From: Tsukamurella asaccharolytica
GTDB lineage: Bacteria; Actinomycetota; Actinomycetes; Mycobacteriales; Mycobacteriaceae
NCBI RefSeq assembly: GCF_007858435.1
Contig: NZ_VIGW01000001.1
Location: forward strand, 186,001-250,000
DNA length: 64,000 nucleotides
Reading direction: 5' to 3'
The position numbers and the translations under genes are program-made. The notes beneath the pieces are model-generated. The model had not been told where the DNA came from and did not search any database. It saw only the letters and a program-made list of their open reading frames with translations. The stretch's first letter is position 1, and each line of letters begins with the position of its first letter. Positions 10,404 to 20,342 of the stretch are shown in pieces.

Positions 10404-11930
10404 ATGGGTGGGGACTCGACGAACGACCGAACGGGGACGGTCTTCGGACCGTACCGGCTGGTGCGGCTGCTAGGCCGCGGTGGAATGGGCGAGGTCTACC
10501 TCGCACGCGACACGGTCAAGGGGCGCGACGTCGCGCTGAAACTGCTGCACGCGGGCGTCGCGCAGGACCCCGGATTCCGCGAGCGATTCACGCACGAGTC
10601 GCAGACGGCGGCACGGCTCTCCGATCCCCACGTCATCCCGATCCACGACTACGGCGAGATCGAGGGCACTCTCTACCTGGACATGCGACTCGTCGAGGGC
10701 AGCAATCTCGCCGAACTCGTCGCGGCGGGGCCGTTGCCGCCCGAGCGGGCCGTCGACCTGGTGACGCAGGTCGGCTCCGCCCTCGATTCTGCACATCTGC
10801 AGGGCCTCGTGCACCGGGACGTCAAGCCGGCGAACGTCCAGGTGACCCCGTCAGGATTCGCGTACCTGCTCGACTTCGGCCTGGTGGTGGACGGCGACGC
10901 GGAGCGCCGCACCTCCGCCGGCCTGTTCGTCGGGTCCCAGGCGTACGCCGCACCCGAGCGCTTCGACGGTGGCGGTGCCACCCCGGCCGGCGACGTCTAC
11001 TCGCTGGCCTGCGTCCTGTACGAGCTGCTCGTCGGGCGGCCACCCTTCACCGCGAGCGCGATCTCGGAGATGATGCGCCACCACCTCCTCTCGGCGCCGC
11101 CGCGACCGTCGGCGGACGCGCCCTTCCGCGCACCCGCCGCGCTCGACGCCGTGATCGCCAAGGGCATGGCCAAGCGACCGGAGGATCGGTACGCGACCTG
11201 CGGATCGTTCGCCCGGGCCGCGGCCGCCGCCCTCCAGGGCACGCCCCAGAGCTGGGGAACCACGACGACGGTGCCGTCGGCTCCGCGCCCGGCATCGCCT
11301 CCGCCCGCACCACCCACGCAGATCTCCTCCCCGCACGGCGGGCCGTCCTCGAGCGGGCGACCGCAGTACGTCACCCCGAGCTACGCGCCGCCGGCCGCCT
11401 ATCCGCCCGCCGCCGGTGCCGGTGCCGGTGCGACCGCCCCGCCGCCGCGCCATCGGGCGGTGGTCCCCGTTCTCGCGCTCGTCGCGGTGCTGCTCGTCGC
11501 CGCGCTCGTCGCCGCCGTCGTGCTGCTCAGAGGTGGCGGATCGTCGGCGCCGGTCGCCGTGACCACGACCACCCCTCTGCCCGCGTCCGCGGCCACCCCG
11601 ACGGACTCGGCACCGTCGACCACACCGTCAGTGACGAAGGCCGCCCAGCCGCCGAACACCGCCGTCTGCGAGGGGAGCACCGGCGGGGTCTTCGGCACCG
11701 TCGCCGCCGACCGGGGCAGCGGCGTGCCCGGCGAGCCCTACACTTCCTGCGAGTTCGCCACCGCGATCGCCGCGGCGTACCGGGCGGCGCACACCGCCCC
11801 GCAGTCGGGGCCGGTGTCGGCCGTGAGCCCTCGTGCGCCGGACCTCGGTGCGATCGCGATGGCGTGCACCGGCACGACGAACATCGTCACGTGCCGGGGA
11901 GGGAACAATGCGATCGTCTACATCTACTAG
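10404..11930 (+). CDS. Transmembrane serine/threonine protein kinase
   Basis: 508 residues in three parts. The cytoplasmic kinase domain (about 15-275) has the Gly loop LGRGGMGEVYLA, catalytic Lys in DVALKLL, loop HRDVKPANV, DFG in LLDFGLV and APE in AAPERF, so it should be active. A Pro/Ser-rich juxtamembrane linker follows, then one membrane helix (about 352-374, VPVLALVAVLLVAALVAAVVLL). The external tail of about 130 residues has four Cys (CEGST, TSCEF, AMACTG, VTCRG) that may form two disulphides. GGAGGGG lies 8 nt before the ATG. It overlaps the next gene by 23 nt. The architecture matches mycobacterial Pkn receptor kinases but I cannot assign an orthologue. Confidence 0.92.
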   Translation: MGGDSTNDRTGTVFGPYRLVRLLGRGGMGEVYLARDTVKGRDVALKLLHAGVAQDPGFRERFTHESQTAARLSDPHVIPIHDYGEIEGTLYLDMRLVEGSNLAELVAAGPLPPERAVDLVTQVGSALDSAHLQGLVHRDVKPANVQVTPSGFAYLLDFGLVVDGDAERRTSAGLFVGSQAYAAPERFDGGGATPAGDVYSLACVLYELLVGRPPFTASAISEMMRHHLLSAPPRPSADAPFRAPAALDAVIAKGMAKRPEDRYATCGSFARAAAAALQGTPQSWGTTTTVPSAPRPASPPPAPPTQISSPHGGPSSSGRPQYVTPSYAPPAAYPPAAGAGAGATAPPPRHRAVVPVLALVAVLLVAALVAAVVLLRGGGSSAPVAVTTTTPLPASAATPTDSAPSTTPSVTKAAQPPNTAVCEGSTGGVFGTVAADRGSGVPGEPYTSCEFATAIAAAYRAAHTAPQSGPVSAVSPRAPDLGAIAMACTGTTNIVTCRGGNNAIVYIY

Positions 11931-12810
11931 GGCCGCCGCGGTCCTCGCCGCACTGCTGAGCACCACCGCCTGCACGGCCGGCGACGCCGGCAGGGCCGCA
12001 TCCTCGTCCGCGGTGCCCGCGCCGGGCTCGTCGGCACCGGTCGCCAGTGCCTCCGGCGGCCCGACCTCCGGGGCCCCGGCCGGGCCCGCCGATCCGCTCC
12101 AGGCGGCGCTGAACCGCGCGATCGCGGAGATCCCCGGTCAGGCCGGTATCGCCGTCGCGGGCGGAGGGCGCGTCGTGGTCGCGGGGGACGCGACGGGGCT
12201 CCCCGCGTGGTCGACGTCGAAGGTGCCTCTGGTCATGGCGGCGCTCGAGCGTACAGGGACGGCCGAACCGGCGGTCACCGCCGCCATGCGGTCCGCAATC
12301 ACCCGCTCCGACAACGACGCCGCCGAGGCCATCTGGTCGTCACTCGGCCCGCCTGAGCAGGCGGCCGGCGCTGTGCAGCAGGTGCTGCGAACGGGCGGCG
12401 ACGCGGAGACGGTCGTCCAGTCCCGCAAGGTGCGCCCCGAGTACTCCGCGTTCGGCCAGACCCGATGGAACGACGGACCGGCGGCGACCTTCGCGGCTAG
12501 CCTCCCCTGCTCACGGTCGGGCCGGGAGGCCGCCGAGCTGATGCGGGAGGTCGACGCGAACCAGCGGTGGGGCGCGTACGGCCTGCGCGGCGCGCAGTCG
12601 GTGGGCGTCAAGGGCGGGTGGGGGCCGGGTACCGACGGCGCCTACGTGGTCCGGCAGCTGGCCGTCGTGCGGGCCAAGCACGGCTTCACGGGCCTGATGC
12701 TCTCCGTGCGGCCCGCCGACGGCGCGTTCGCGTCGGGCACGTCCGCGCTCACGCGGCTCGCGGCGACGGTCAGCGCGCAGCTCGACGCCCTCCCCGCGGG
12801 CACCTGCTGA
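11908..12810 (+). CDS. Beta-lactamase-like serine hydrolase lipoprotein (LppW-like)
   Basis: 300 residues. A lipoprotein signal (VLAALLSTTACTAG, lipid-modified Cys near 22) is followed by a Ser/Pro/Ala linker of about 45 residues and a class A beta-lactamase-type fold. SxxK is in WSTSKVPLV, SDN in TRSDNDAAE, and the KTG equivalent is KGG in VGVKGGWGPG. I see no clear Glu of the Glu166 loop, so real beta-lactamase activity is doubtful; M. tuberculosis LppW is a comparable degenerate member. GGGGAGGGAA precedes the ATG inside the kinase gene, and the 23-nt overlap means the two proteins are made together. Extracellular and perhaps peptidoglycan-related (inference). Confidence 0.8.
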   Translation: MRSSTSTRAAAVLAALLSTTACTAGDAGRAASSSAVPAPGSSAPVASASGGPTSGAPAGPADPLQAALNRAIAEIPGQAGIAVAGGGRVVVAGDATGLPAWSTSKVPLVMAALERTGTAEPAVTAAMRSAITRSDNDAAEAIWSSLGPPEQAAGAVQQVLRTGGDAETVVQSRKVRPEYSAFGQTRWNDGPAATFAASLPCSRSGREAAELMREVDANQRWGAYGLRGAQSVGVKGGWGPGTDGAYVVRQLAVVRAKHGFTGLMLSVRPADGAFASGTSALTRLAATVSAQLDALPAGTC

Positions 12811-12892
12811 GCCACGCCCATTGTGGTTCCCGTCACACCCGGGAATCGGTCATGCGATGATAAATCTCCCCTCTGATCGCCCGGAGACGCCG

Positions 12893-13738
12893 ATGACCGC
12901 TCGCACGATCGACGCCGACGCCATGCGGTCCGCCCTCCGAACCATTCGTACGCGCACGGAACTTCCGGTCGCCTTCGTCGGCATGGTCGATGACGACCAC
13001 GTGATCCTGAGCGGCGGCGTCGGCCTGCGCACACCGGCGCTGAACGGCCTGCCGGTCGCGCGCGGCGCCGGGCTGGGCGGGCACGTCCTGCGCACGGGGC
13101 GGCCCAGCGCCGTGGCCGACTACGGCACCGCGGGCATCACGCAGCACTATCAGGCGCACGTGCAGGCCGAGGGCCTGCACTCGATGGTCGCCGTCCCGCT
13201 CGCAGTGAACGGCGTCGTTCGCGCGGTCTTCTACGCCGCGGACCGCCGCCAGACCACGTTGAGCGACACGATCCTCGGCGCCGTGGCGCACACGGTCCGC
13301 GACCTCGCCTACGAGCTGCGCGTGCGCGAGGAGGTGGAGCGTCGGATGCAGTTCGCGGAGGCCGCGGCCACGGAGCGCTCCGCCCTCGGCGGTGTCGACC
13401 GGGAACTCCTGCGGGAGGTCTTCTCCGAGCTCCGCGCCCTCGCCGGGGAGATCACCGACGGCGCCCTCCGCTCCCGCCTGGAGTGGGCGTGCGGCCGCAT
13501 CACCGACCTCGGCCGCCCGTCCGACGGTGCCGCCAGCCCCGACCGCCCGCTCACCGCGCGCGAGCTGGACGCCCTCGCCCACGTGGCGCTGGGCTGCACG
13601 AACGCCGAGGTCGCGCAGCGCCTTTCGATCAGCGCCGAGACCGTGAAGGCCTACCTGCGCAGCGCCGGACAGAAGCTCGGCACCCGCACCCGGTTCGAGG
13701 CGGTCACACGGGCGCGCAGCCTCGGCCTCCTTCCGTAG
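12893..13738 (+). CDS. GAF/LuxR-type regulator, RamA-like
   Basis: 281 residues, nearly the length I recall for Corynebacterium RamA (regulator of acetate metabolism). The N-terminal GAF-like domain includes VGLRTPALNGLPVARGAGLGG and EGLHSMVAVPLAVNG. The C-terminal LuxR helix-turn-helix is LTARELDALAHVALGCTNAE, then SAETVKAYLRSAGQKL and RTRFEAVTRARSLGLLP. CGGAGA lies 6 nt before the chosen ATG; an upstream ATG at 12857 lacks a ribosome binding site. It is followed by an MHS-type transporter on the same strand whose upstream region has C/G tracts resembling RamA sites. The effector is unknown. Confidence 0.82.
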   Translation: MTARTIDADAMRSALRTIRTRTELPVAFVGMVDDDHVILSGGVGLRTPALNGLPVARGAGLGGHVLRTGRPSAVADYGTAGITQHYQAHVQAEGLHSMVAVPLAVNGVVRAVFYAADRRQTTLSDTILGAVAHTVRDLAYELRVREEVERRMQFAEAAATERSALGGVDRELLREVFSELRALAGEITDGALRSRLEWACGRITDLGRPSDGAASPDRPLTARELDALAHVALGCTNAEVAQRLSISAETVKAYLRSAGQKLGTRTRFEAVTRARSLGLLP

Positions 13739-13771
13739 CACCGGGCCCGTCGTACCGGGGATCGTCGCGAC

Positions 13772-13789
13772 TACCCCATTTCGGGGGTA
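13772..13789. promoter_or_regulatory. TACCCC/GGGGTA inverted repeat before the transporter gene
   Basis: TACCCC and GGGGTA flank a 6-nt spacer. Further G tracts (CGGGGGGT) follow about 40 nt downstream after a repeated ACTACC. RamA is known to bind paired AC4-5 and G4-6T motifs, so this is a plausible target of the adjacent RamA-like regulator. Confidence 0.45.
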
Positions 13790-13848
13790 CCGGCGGTGTG
13801 ATCGCGGTCACTACCGTTCGGGGGGTCCACCGACCCCGAGGAGCCCCT

Positions 13849-15249
13849 GTGAGCGCACCCGAACTTCCCGTCGTCCCGAAAGCCCGGCTCCGCCGGGTGG
13901 CGATGGCCAGCTCGATCGGAACCACGATCGAGTTCTACGACTTCTTCATCTACGGCACCGCTGCCGCCCTGGTGTTTCCCACCATCTTCTTCTCGAACAT
14001 GAGCCCCGGCGTCGCGACGCTGGCCTCGTTCGCCACCTTCGCGGTCGCCTTCTTCGCCCGGCCCGTGGGCGCGATCCTGTTCGGCCACTTCGGCGATCGG
14101 ATCGGCCGCAAGCGCACGCTGGTGTGGACGCTGCTGATCATGGGCGCGGCGACGGTGACGATCGGCCTGCTCCCGGGCAGTGAGAGCGGTGTCTTCGGGC
14201 TGTTCCCGAACGGCATCGGCACGCTCGCGCCGGTCCTCCTGGTGCTGATGCGCTTCCTCCAGGGCTTCGCCGTGGGCGGCGAGTGGGCGGGCGCCACGCT
14301 GCTCACCGCCGAGTACGCGCCGAAGGGCAAGCGCGGCCTGTACGCGATGTTCCCGCAGCTGGGCCCGTCGTTCGCGTTCTTCCTCTCCAGCGGCACGTTC
14401 CTGCTGTTCACGATCGCCGCCGGCGACACCAACGACGCAGACAGCGCCTTCATGACCATCGGCTGGCGTGTGCCCTTCCTGCTCTCGGCGGTGCTCGTGC
14501 TCGTCGGCCTGTGGGTGCGACTGACGGTCGAGGAAACCCCCGTCTTCACCGAGGTCCGCAAGCGCGCGCTGAGCGAGATCAACCGCACCCGGCTCCCCTT
14601 CCTGGACGCGATCCGGTTCCAGTGGAAGGAGATCCTGATCGCCGCCGGAGCGCTGGCTTCGCTGTTCTCGCTGTTCTACATGGGCACCGCGTTCCTCACG
14701 AACTACGCCACCAAGAACCTGGGCTTCCCACGCTCCACGGTGCTCGGGATGGGCATGGTGGGCGCCGTCTGCTTCGGACTCGCGATCGCCGCCTCGGCGA
14801 TCTACTCCGACCGGATCGGCCGCCGGAAGGTCATCATGACCTCGTGCGCCCTCGCCGTGGCGTGGTCGCTGGTGCTGTTCCCGATCCTCGACACCAAGAG
14901 CCTGCCGATGTACGCGGTCGGGCTGATCGGCACGCTGATCATCTTCGGCATCGCCTACGGCCCCGCGGGCGCCGCGCTCCCCGAGATGTTCCACGAGCGC
15001 TACCGCTACACCGGTGCGGGCTTGGGCTACAACCTCGCCGGCATCCTCGGCGGCGCGATCCCGCCGCTGATCGCCGCGAAGTGGGTCGCCGACGGCAACC
15101 AGCTGTGGGTCGGATTCATGCTGGCCGGGCTGTCCGCGGTGAGCGTGCTGTGCTGCTACCTGATGGCCGAGACGAAGGACCTCGACATCGTCGAGTCCGC
15201 GCAGGACCGGAACGGATCGAAGCCCGACGAGGACCTCGCCGCCGTCTAG
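13849..15249 (+). CDS. MHS-family MFS transporter (metabolite:H+ symporter)
   Basis: 466 residues, twelve predicted membrane helices. Family signatures are SSIGTTIEFYDFFIYGTAAAL at the first helix, the MFS loop GHFGDRIGRKRTLVW between helices 2 and 3, RFLQGFAVGGEWAGATLL in helix 4, and the second-half repeat SDRIGRRKVIM. These place it with the ProP/ShiA/KgtP type. The GTG start has CCGAGGAG 6 nt upstream. It is probably controlled by the RamA-like regulator just before it, which would suit an organic acid such as a short-chain carboxylate (inference). Confidence 0.88.
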   Translation: MSAPELPVVPKARLRRVAMASSIGTTIEFYDFFIYGTAAALVFPTIFFSNMSPGVATLASFATFAVAFFARPVGAILFGHFGDRIGRKRTLVWTLLIMGAATVTIGLLPGSESGVFGLFPNGIGTLAPVLLVLMRFLQGFAVGGEWAGATLLTAEYAPKGKRGLYAMFPQLGPSFAFFLSSGTFLLFTIAAGDTNDADSAFMTIGWRVPFLLSAVLVLVGLWVRLTVEETPVFTEVRKRALSEINRTRLPFLDAIRFQWKEILIAAGALASLFSLFYMGTAFLTNYATKNLGFPRSTVLGMGMVGAVCFGLAIAASAIYSDRIGRRKVIMTSCALAVAWSLVLFPILDTKSLPMYAVGLIGTLIIFGIAYGPAGAALPEMFHERYRYTGAGLGYNLAGILGGAIPPLIAAKWVADGNQLWVGFMLAGLSAVSVLCCYLMAETKDLDIVESAQDRNGSKPDEDLAAV

Positions 15250-15253
15250 CCGA

Positions 15254-16606
15254 TCACGGCGTACGTGCCCCGCCGAGAAGCAGATTCGTGATCACGCGAG
15301 CGCTCTCGGCGGGGTTCGTCACGTCGACGTCGTTGACCATCGCCGCGAGCGTACCCAGCAGGTACCCCATCCACACCTGCGCGATGTCGCCGGAATCGAA
15401 GCTCTCGTCGAGCAGCCCCGCGTCGCGGGCGTTGCCGAGGATCACCGCGAACCGGGCGGTCGCCTCGTAATACACCCCCAGGTAGGTCTCGATGGCCTCG
15501 ACGTCGACGCCGGGCACCTCGAGCACGAGGAACCGAAACTCCTCCCGGCGATCCGCGATGTCCCGCAGGACGTCGGTGTTCAGGCTCTGGATCGCGGCGC
15601 GCAGCTCCGCGGCGGAGACCTCCGCGGGCAGCGCGGCGACCGCGGCGTCGAGCCGGCCGAGGATCGCCTCGCGATTGCGCTCGAGGAGCACCGCGAGCAT
15701 GTGCCGCTTGCTGTCGAAGTAGTTGTAGAAGGTGCCGTGGCTGACCCCGGCGCGTTCGGTGATCTCGCGGACGCCGACGGCGGCGTAGCCCTTCTCCACG
15801 AACTCCGCGATCGCCGCGTCGAGCAGCTCGCCGGATCGGCCGGCCGCGGGGGCCGGCGCGGCGGCCGGGTCGGGGATCTCCTCGTGCGCCGGAGCGAAGT
15901 CCGGCAGAGCGGCGCGGGCACCGTCGGACAGGACGCCGCTCGCCGACATCCGGACGGCCGCGCGCACGTAGGACTGCCGCCGTTCGGGATCGTCGCCGCC
16001 CGTCAGGCCCATCACGAGGCCGGGGACGCCGAGCGCGGGCAGCAGGCGGCCGAGCTGCACGGCCTCCTCCTCCGGCCGCTCGGTCCGGGTCACGATCCAG
16101 CCCCGCTCGCGGGCGTGGCCGAGCGCGCGCCCCATCATCGAGTCGAAGGTGCGGTAGAGGCCCTGGATGCGGAACCGGAGCTCCTCGTCGACGGTGCCGG
16201 ACTGGACCATCACCACCTTGAGGATGTCGGGCCGCGAGTCGGCGAGGGCGAACAGGCGCGCGGCGACGTTCTCCACCATCTGCTCGGTGCCCGCCAGATC
16301 GCCGCTTCCGGCCGCGTCGACGACGCTGTCGGGGGCGATCGCGGTCGCCAGTTCGTCGACGCACCGGTCGAAGACGAGGTCGAGCAGCTCCCGCTTGCCC
16401 TCGACGTACCGGTACAGCGTGCCCTGCCCCATGCCGGCGCGCCGGGCGATGTCGGCGACGGAGGCCTGCTCGTAGCCCTGGCCGGCGAAGACTGTGAAAG
16501 CGGCGTCGGTGAGCTGCTCGCGGCGGCGCTCGGCGAGCCCGACGGAGGGCGGACGGCCGCGGCGAGGCCTCGGGGCCTCCGCGACGCCCGACTCCGGTAC
16601 CGACAT
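15254..16606 (-). CDS. Fused double TetR-family regulator
   Basis: 450 residues, about twice the usual TetR size, holding two complete DNA-binding units. The first (about 20-70) reads LTDAAFTVFAGQGYEQASVA then ARRAGMGQGTLYRYVEGKRE. The second (about 260-305) reads LLDAAIAEFVEKGYAAVGVR then ERAGVSHGTFYNYFDSKRHM. Each is followed by its own helical ligand-binding domain; the halves are joined by a Pro/Ala linker (EIPDPAAAPAPAAG). An upstream GTG at 16651 gives a weaker N-terminus; ATG 16606 follows TAAGAT by 7 nt and may be leaderless. It converges on the MHS transporter gene, ending 4 nt from it. Confidence 0.88.
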   Translation of the reverse strand: MSVPESGVAEAPRPRRGRPPSVGLAERRREQLTDAAFTVFAGQGYEQASVADIARRAGMGQGTLYRYVEGKRELLDLVFDRCVDELATAIAPDSVVDAAGSGDLAGTEQMVENVAARLFALADSRPDILKVVMVQSGTVDEELRFRIQGLYRTFDSMMGRALGHARERGWIVTRTERPEEEAVQLGRLLPALGVPGLVMGLTGGDDPERRQSYVRAAVRMSASGVLSDGARAALPDFAPAHEEIPDPAAAPAPAAGRSGELLDAAIAEFVEKGYAAVGVREITERAGVSHGTFYNYFDSKRHMLAVLLERNREAILGRLDAAVAALPAEVSAAELRAAIQSLNTDVLRDIADRREEFRFLVLEVPGVDVEAIETYLGVYYEATARFAVILGNARDAGLLDESFDSGDIAQVWMGYLLGTLAAMVNDVDVTNPAESARVITNLLLGGARTP

Positions 16607-16727
16607 GGTTGACGATCTTATCGCGTCTCGGACAACCGCCCGACCCGACATTCTGCGATGGCAAATTCCAGGGTCGACCTGCCCGGTCGGCGGCGAGGCG
16701 ATCCAAGGCGATCGCCCCGCGGTCGGG

Positions 16728-17708
<981 letters not shown>

Positions 17709-17718
<10 letters not shown>

Positions 17719-18746
17719 GCCTGTACCTCCTGCTGAAGAACCATATCGGCCGCTCGCACGCCCGTCACCGGCGCGAGCAGCAGCCCGTTCCGCCCGTGCC
17801 CCGTCGCCGCGAAGACGCGACCTCCGAGCGGCGCGATCACCGGCACGTTGCCGGCCGTCGTGGGCCGCAGACCCGCGGTGACCTCGACGAGGTCGTACTC
17901 GCGGAGGAAGGGCAGCACGGCGAAGGCGTCGTCCAGCAGCTCCACGACGGGGCCGATCCGCACGCCCAGGTCGCGATCGTTCTCGTACTGGGTGGCGCCC
18001 ACGACCACGCCATCGGAGCGCGGGACGACGTACACCTGACGCCCACGGACCCGGGCGCGCACCGTCGCCGCGGGGGGCGGCAGGCAGGTGGGCCCGCGCC
18101 GCAGGCGCACCACCTCGCCTTTGACGGGGCGCACCCCCAGCTCGGGCACGAGCGCGCCGGAATCGGACCCGGCGCAGACGATCACGGCGTCACCCGGAAG
18201 GTCGGCGAGTCCCGCGGCGCCGCCGACCGCCTCGGCACGGAAGGCTACCCCCGCCGCCGCGCACGCGGCGCGGAGCGCGCGGTGCAGCAGCCTGTTGTCG
18301 ACGGCGATCTCCGCCGGCGCCGACGCCGCGGCCCGGATGCGCGGCGCCGCACCGGGAACCGCGCGGGCCGCCGCGGACGGCCGCATCGGACCGAAGAGCG
18401 CGGTGTCGCCGACCGCGGCGGCGATCGTCTCCAACTCGGCGGCGTCGCCCTCGTCGACGGCGAGGTGGACGGTGCCGCGGGCGGTGATCAGCGGACCGTC
18501 GGCGAAGGGCTGGAGGTCGCGGGCGAAGCCCTCCCACAGCCCGAGCGACTCGACGCCCAGCCGGTACAGCTCCTCCTCGCCCGGCCAGGCCTCGGAGTAC
18601 GGGCCGAGCATGCCGCCGGCCACCCATGAGGCGCCCGATCCGGGCCGCGGGTCGACGACTTCGACGGCGCTCCCGCGCCGAGCCAGGTTCCAGGCGACGG
18701 TGAGGCCGACGGTGCCTCCGCCCACGACGGTCGCGGTCTTCGTCAC
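17709..18746 (-). CDS. thiO: Glycine oxidase ThiO
   Basis: FAD enzyme that oxidises glycine to the imine used by ThiG. 345 residues of the DAO family: the Rossmann motif [21 protein letters not shown] at the N-terminus, [50 protein letters not shown] and the C-terminal [17 protein letters not shown]. The start is a GTG at 18746 with AAGGAAGGAG upstream; the longer frame reads through the TPP riboswitch and is rejected. First gene of the thiazole operon. Confidence 0.94.
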
Positions 18747-18761
18747 GACGAATAAGCTCCT

Positions 18762-18852
18762 TCCTTCGCCGGCATTACCCGGATCAGGTCTGACGGTCAG
18801 GGGCGCGACGTGCCCCACTCTCAGCCCCGCGGCGGGAGCTCCCGTGTGTACG
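18762..18852 (-). ncRNA. TPP riboswitch controlling thiO-thiS-thiG
   Basis: Read on the minus strand the elements are ACACGGGAGCTC, GGGCTGAGAGTGGG, a variable P3 stem, then GACCTGATCCGGGTAATG and CCGGCGAAGGAAGGAG. The closing P1 strand again runs into the ribosome binding site region of thiO. The spacing to the thiO GTG is short, favouring translational control as for thiC. Confidence 0.95.
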
Positions 18853-18888
18853 TGCCCCACCCTACGCCGCCGGGCCTACGCTGGGGCC

Positions 18889-19554
18889 ATGATCTCCCCC
18901 CGCGAGCGGCTCGCCTCCGCCTCCCTGTACCTGTGCACCGACGCCCGGCGCGAGCGCGGCGACCTCGCCGAGTTCGTGGCGGCGGCGCTGCGCGGCGGCG
19001 TCGACATCGTGCAGTTGCGGGACAAGGGCTCGGCCGGCGAGCGGCAGTTCGGGGCGCTCGAGGCGGCGCAGGAGATCGAGCTCGTGACGCGGCTGCGGGA
19101 GATCGCGCACGAGCACGGCGCGCTGGTCGCGGTGAACGATCGCGCCGACATCGCCCACGCCGTCCGCGCCGACGTCCTGCACCTGGGGCAGGACGATCTG
19201 CCCGTGCCGATGGCGCGCGCCAACGTCGGGCCGGATGTCGTGATCGGACGGTCCACGCACGACGGTGCCCAGGCCCGCGCGGCCGCCGTGGAGGAGGGCG
19301 TCGACTACTTCTGCACCGGCCCGTGCTGGCCCACGCCGACGAAACCCGGCCGGCCCGCCCCGGGCCTGCCGCTGGTCCGGGAGACCGCCGCCGCGGCGCC
19401 CGCGCGGAAGTGGTTCGCCATCGGCGGCATCGACCTGCCCCGCGTGCCCGAGGTGACGGCCGCCGGCGCCACCGCGATCGTGGTGGTCCGGGCCATCACC
19501 GCCGCCGACGATCCCGAAGCCGCCGCCCGCGCCCTCAAGGCCGCCCTCGGCTGA
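18889..19554 (+). CDS. thiE: Thiamine phosphate synthase ThiE
   Basis: Joins HMP diphosphate and thiazole phosphate to thiamine phosphate. 221 residues, TIM barrel: [72 protein letters not shown], the diphosphate loop [15 protein letters not shown] and [14 protein letters not shown]. The ATG follows TACGCT (18877-18882) by 6 nt with no ribosome binding site, so a leaderless transcript is expected, divergent from the thiO riboswitch and outside its control. Confidence 0.96.
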   Translation: MISPRERLASASLYLCTDARRERGDLAEFVAAALRGGVDIVQLRDKGSAGERQFGALEAAQEIELVTRLREIAHEHGALVAVNDRADIAHAVRADVLHLGQDDLPVPMARANVGPDVVIGRSTHDGAQARAAAVEEGVDYFCTGPCWPTPTKPGRPAPGLPLVRETAAAAPARKWFAIGGIDLPRVPEVTAAGATAIVVVRAITAADDPEAAARALKAALG

Positions 19555-19613
19555 TCGCCGCCGAACGTCCGTGACATCGCCTCCCGCCGCCCCATGACAG
19601 CACTGCCCGAACC

Positions 19614-19667
19614 TTCTGCAGGTTCCGGCGACGACACGCCGCGTGCGGCCCGCCGCAACCTGCAGAA
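19614..19667. terminator. Inverted repeat between convergent thiE and mutT3
   Basis: The 17-nt arms at 19614-19630 and 19651-19667 (left arm TTCTGCAGGTTCCGGCG) differ at one position and enclose a 20-nt loop. The location between two converging genes suggests a bidirectional transcription end. There is no T-tract. The right arm shares CAGAACRTCG with the repeat downstream of thiD. Confidence 0.55.
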
Positions 19668-19719
19668 CGTCGCGCCACCGTCGACCTACCGCGGCACCGC
19701 CACCCTGCCCACGCGACTC

Positions 19720-20190
19720 CTAATCGCTCGCGAGGGCGCGCACCTGCACCTGCAGGTCCGGCCAGGCGGTGGCGAAGGCGGGGTGCAGCTTGCGCTCGAG
19801 CACCGCATCGAGCGCGACCCACTCCAGCGCGGTGGACTCCTCGTTGGGCACCAGCTCGCGCGGCTCGACGAGGCGGGCGAGCACCGTCGTGTAGGTCCAG
19901 CCGACCTCCGAGCGGGCGGTGACCACCTCCGTGAGCACCTCGAGCGACGTCGGCGGAAGACCCGTCTCCTCGAAGGCCTCGCGGAGGGCGGCGTCCGCGG
20001 CGGACTCGTGCGAATCCCGTGCGCCGCCGGGCAGCGACCACGTGCCGCCCTGGTGGCTCCACCACGCGCGGTGCTGAAGTAACACCCGGCTCTCGTCCGG
20101 CGACAGAGCCAACAGACCCGCGGCGCCGAACCGACCCCAGAACCGAGAACCGTCCGGGTCGCGGACCCAGCCGTTCCCGTCACCCAACAC
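19720..20190 (-). CDS. mutT3: NUDIX hydrolase, MutT3-like
   Basis: Predicted nucleotide pyrophosphohydrolase for damaged nucleotides such as 8-oxo-dGTP. The NUDIX box is GGARDSHESAADAALREAFE then ETGL, preceded by HRAWWSHQGGTWSLPGG as in Rv0413 (MutT3). GTG 20190 is chosen: it follows TACGGT by 7 nt (leaderless pattern) and gives GDGNGWVRDPDGSRFWGRFG near the N-terminus, as in the homologue. ATG at 20244 or 20268 would add up to 26 residues. It diverges from the glnX-glnH-pknG operon, a conserved arrangement. Confidence 0.88.
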   Translation of the reverse strand: MLGDGNGWVRDPDGSRFWGRFGAAGLLALSPDESRVLLQHRAWWSHQGGTWSLPGGARDSHESAADAALREAFEETGLPPTSLEVLTEVVTARSEVGWTYTTVLARLVEPRELVPNEESTALEWVALDAVLERKLHPAFATAWPDLQVQVRALASD

Positions 20191-20342
20191 GACACCCACC
20201 GTAGCCGAACGGCGGCCGGCCGGAGAGGCGACTCTGCGCGTCATCGCGTCTGCGGGACGTGCCCGCACGATAGGGTCGATGGAACGAAGTCCGCGGTGGC
20301 CCGCCCCCGGCCGAAGGGTGCAACGCAGGGAGGGAGCAGACG

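Noticed and set aside
11980-12080. Repetitive Ser/Ala/Pro coding stretches that resemble short tandem repeats
   Set aside because: They are ordinary lipoprotein linkers (also near 40000-40080 and 60760-60870) and not regularly spaced repeats or a CRISPR array.
18088-18888. An N-terminal extension of thiE by 267 codons
   Set aside because: It crosses the thiO gene and the riboswitch on the opposite strand. ThiE homology begins at 18889.
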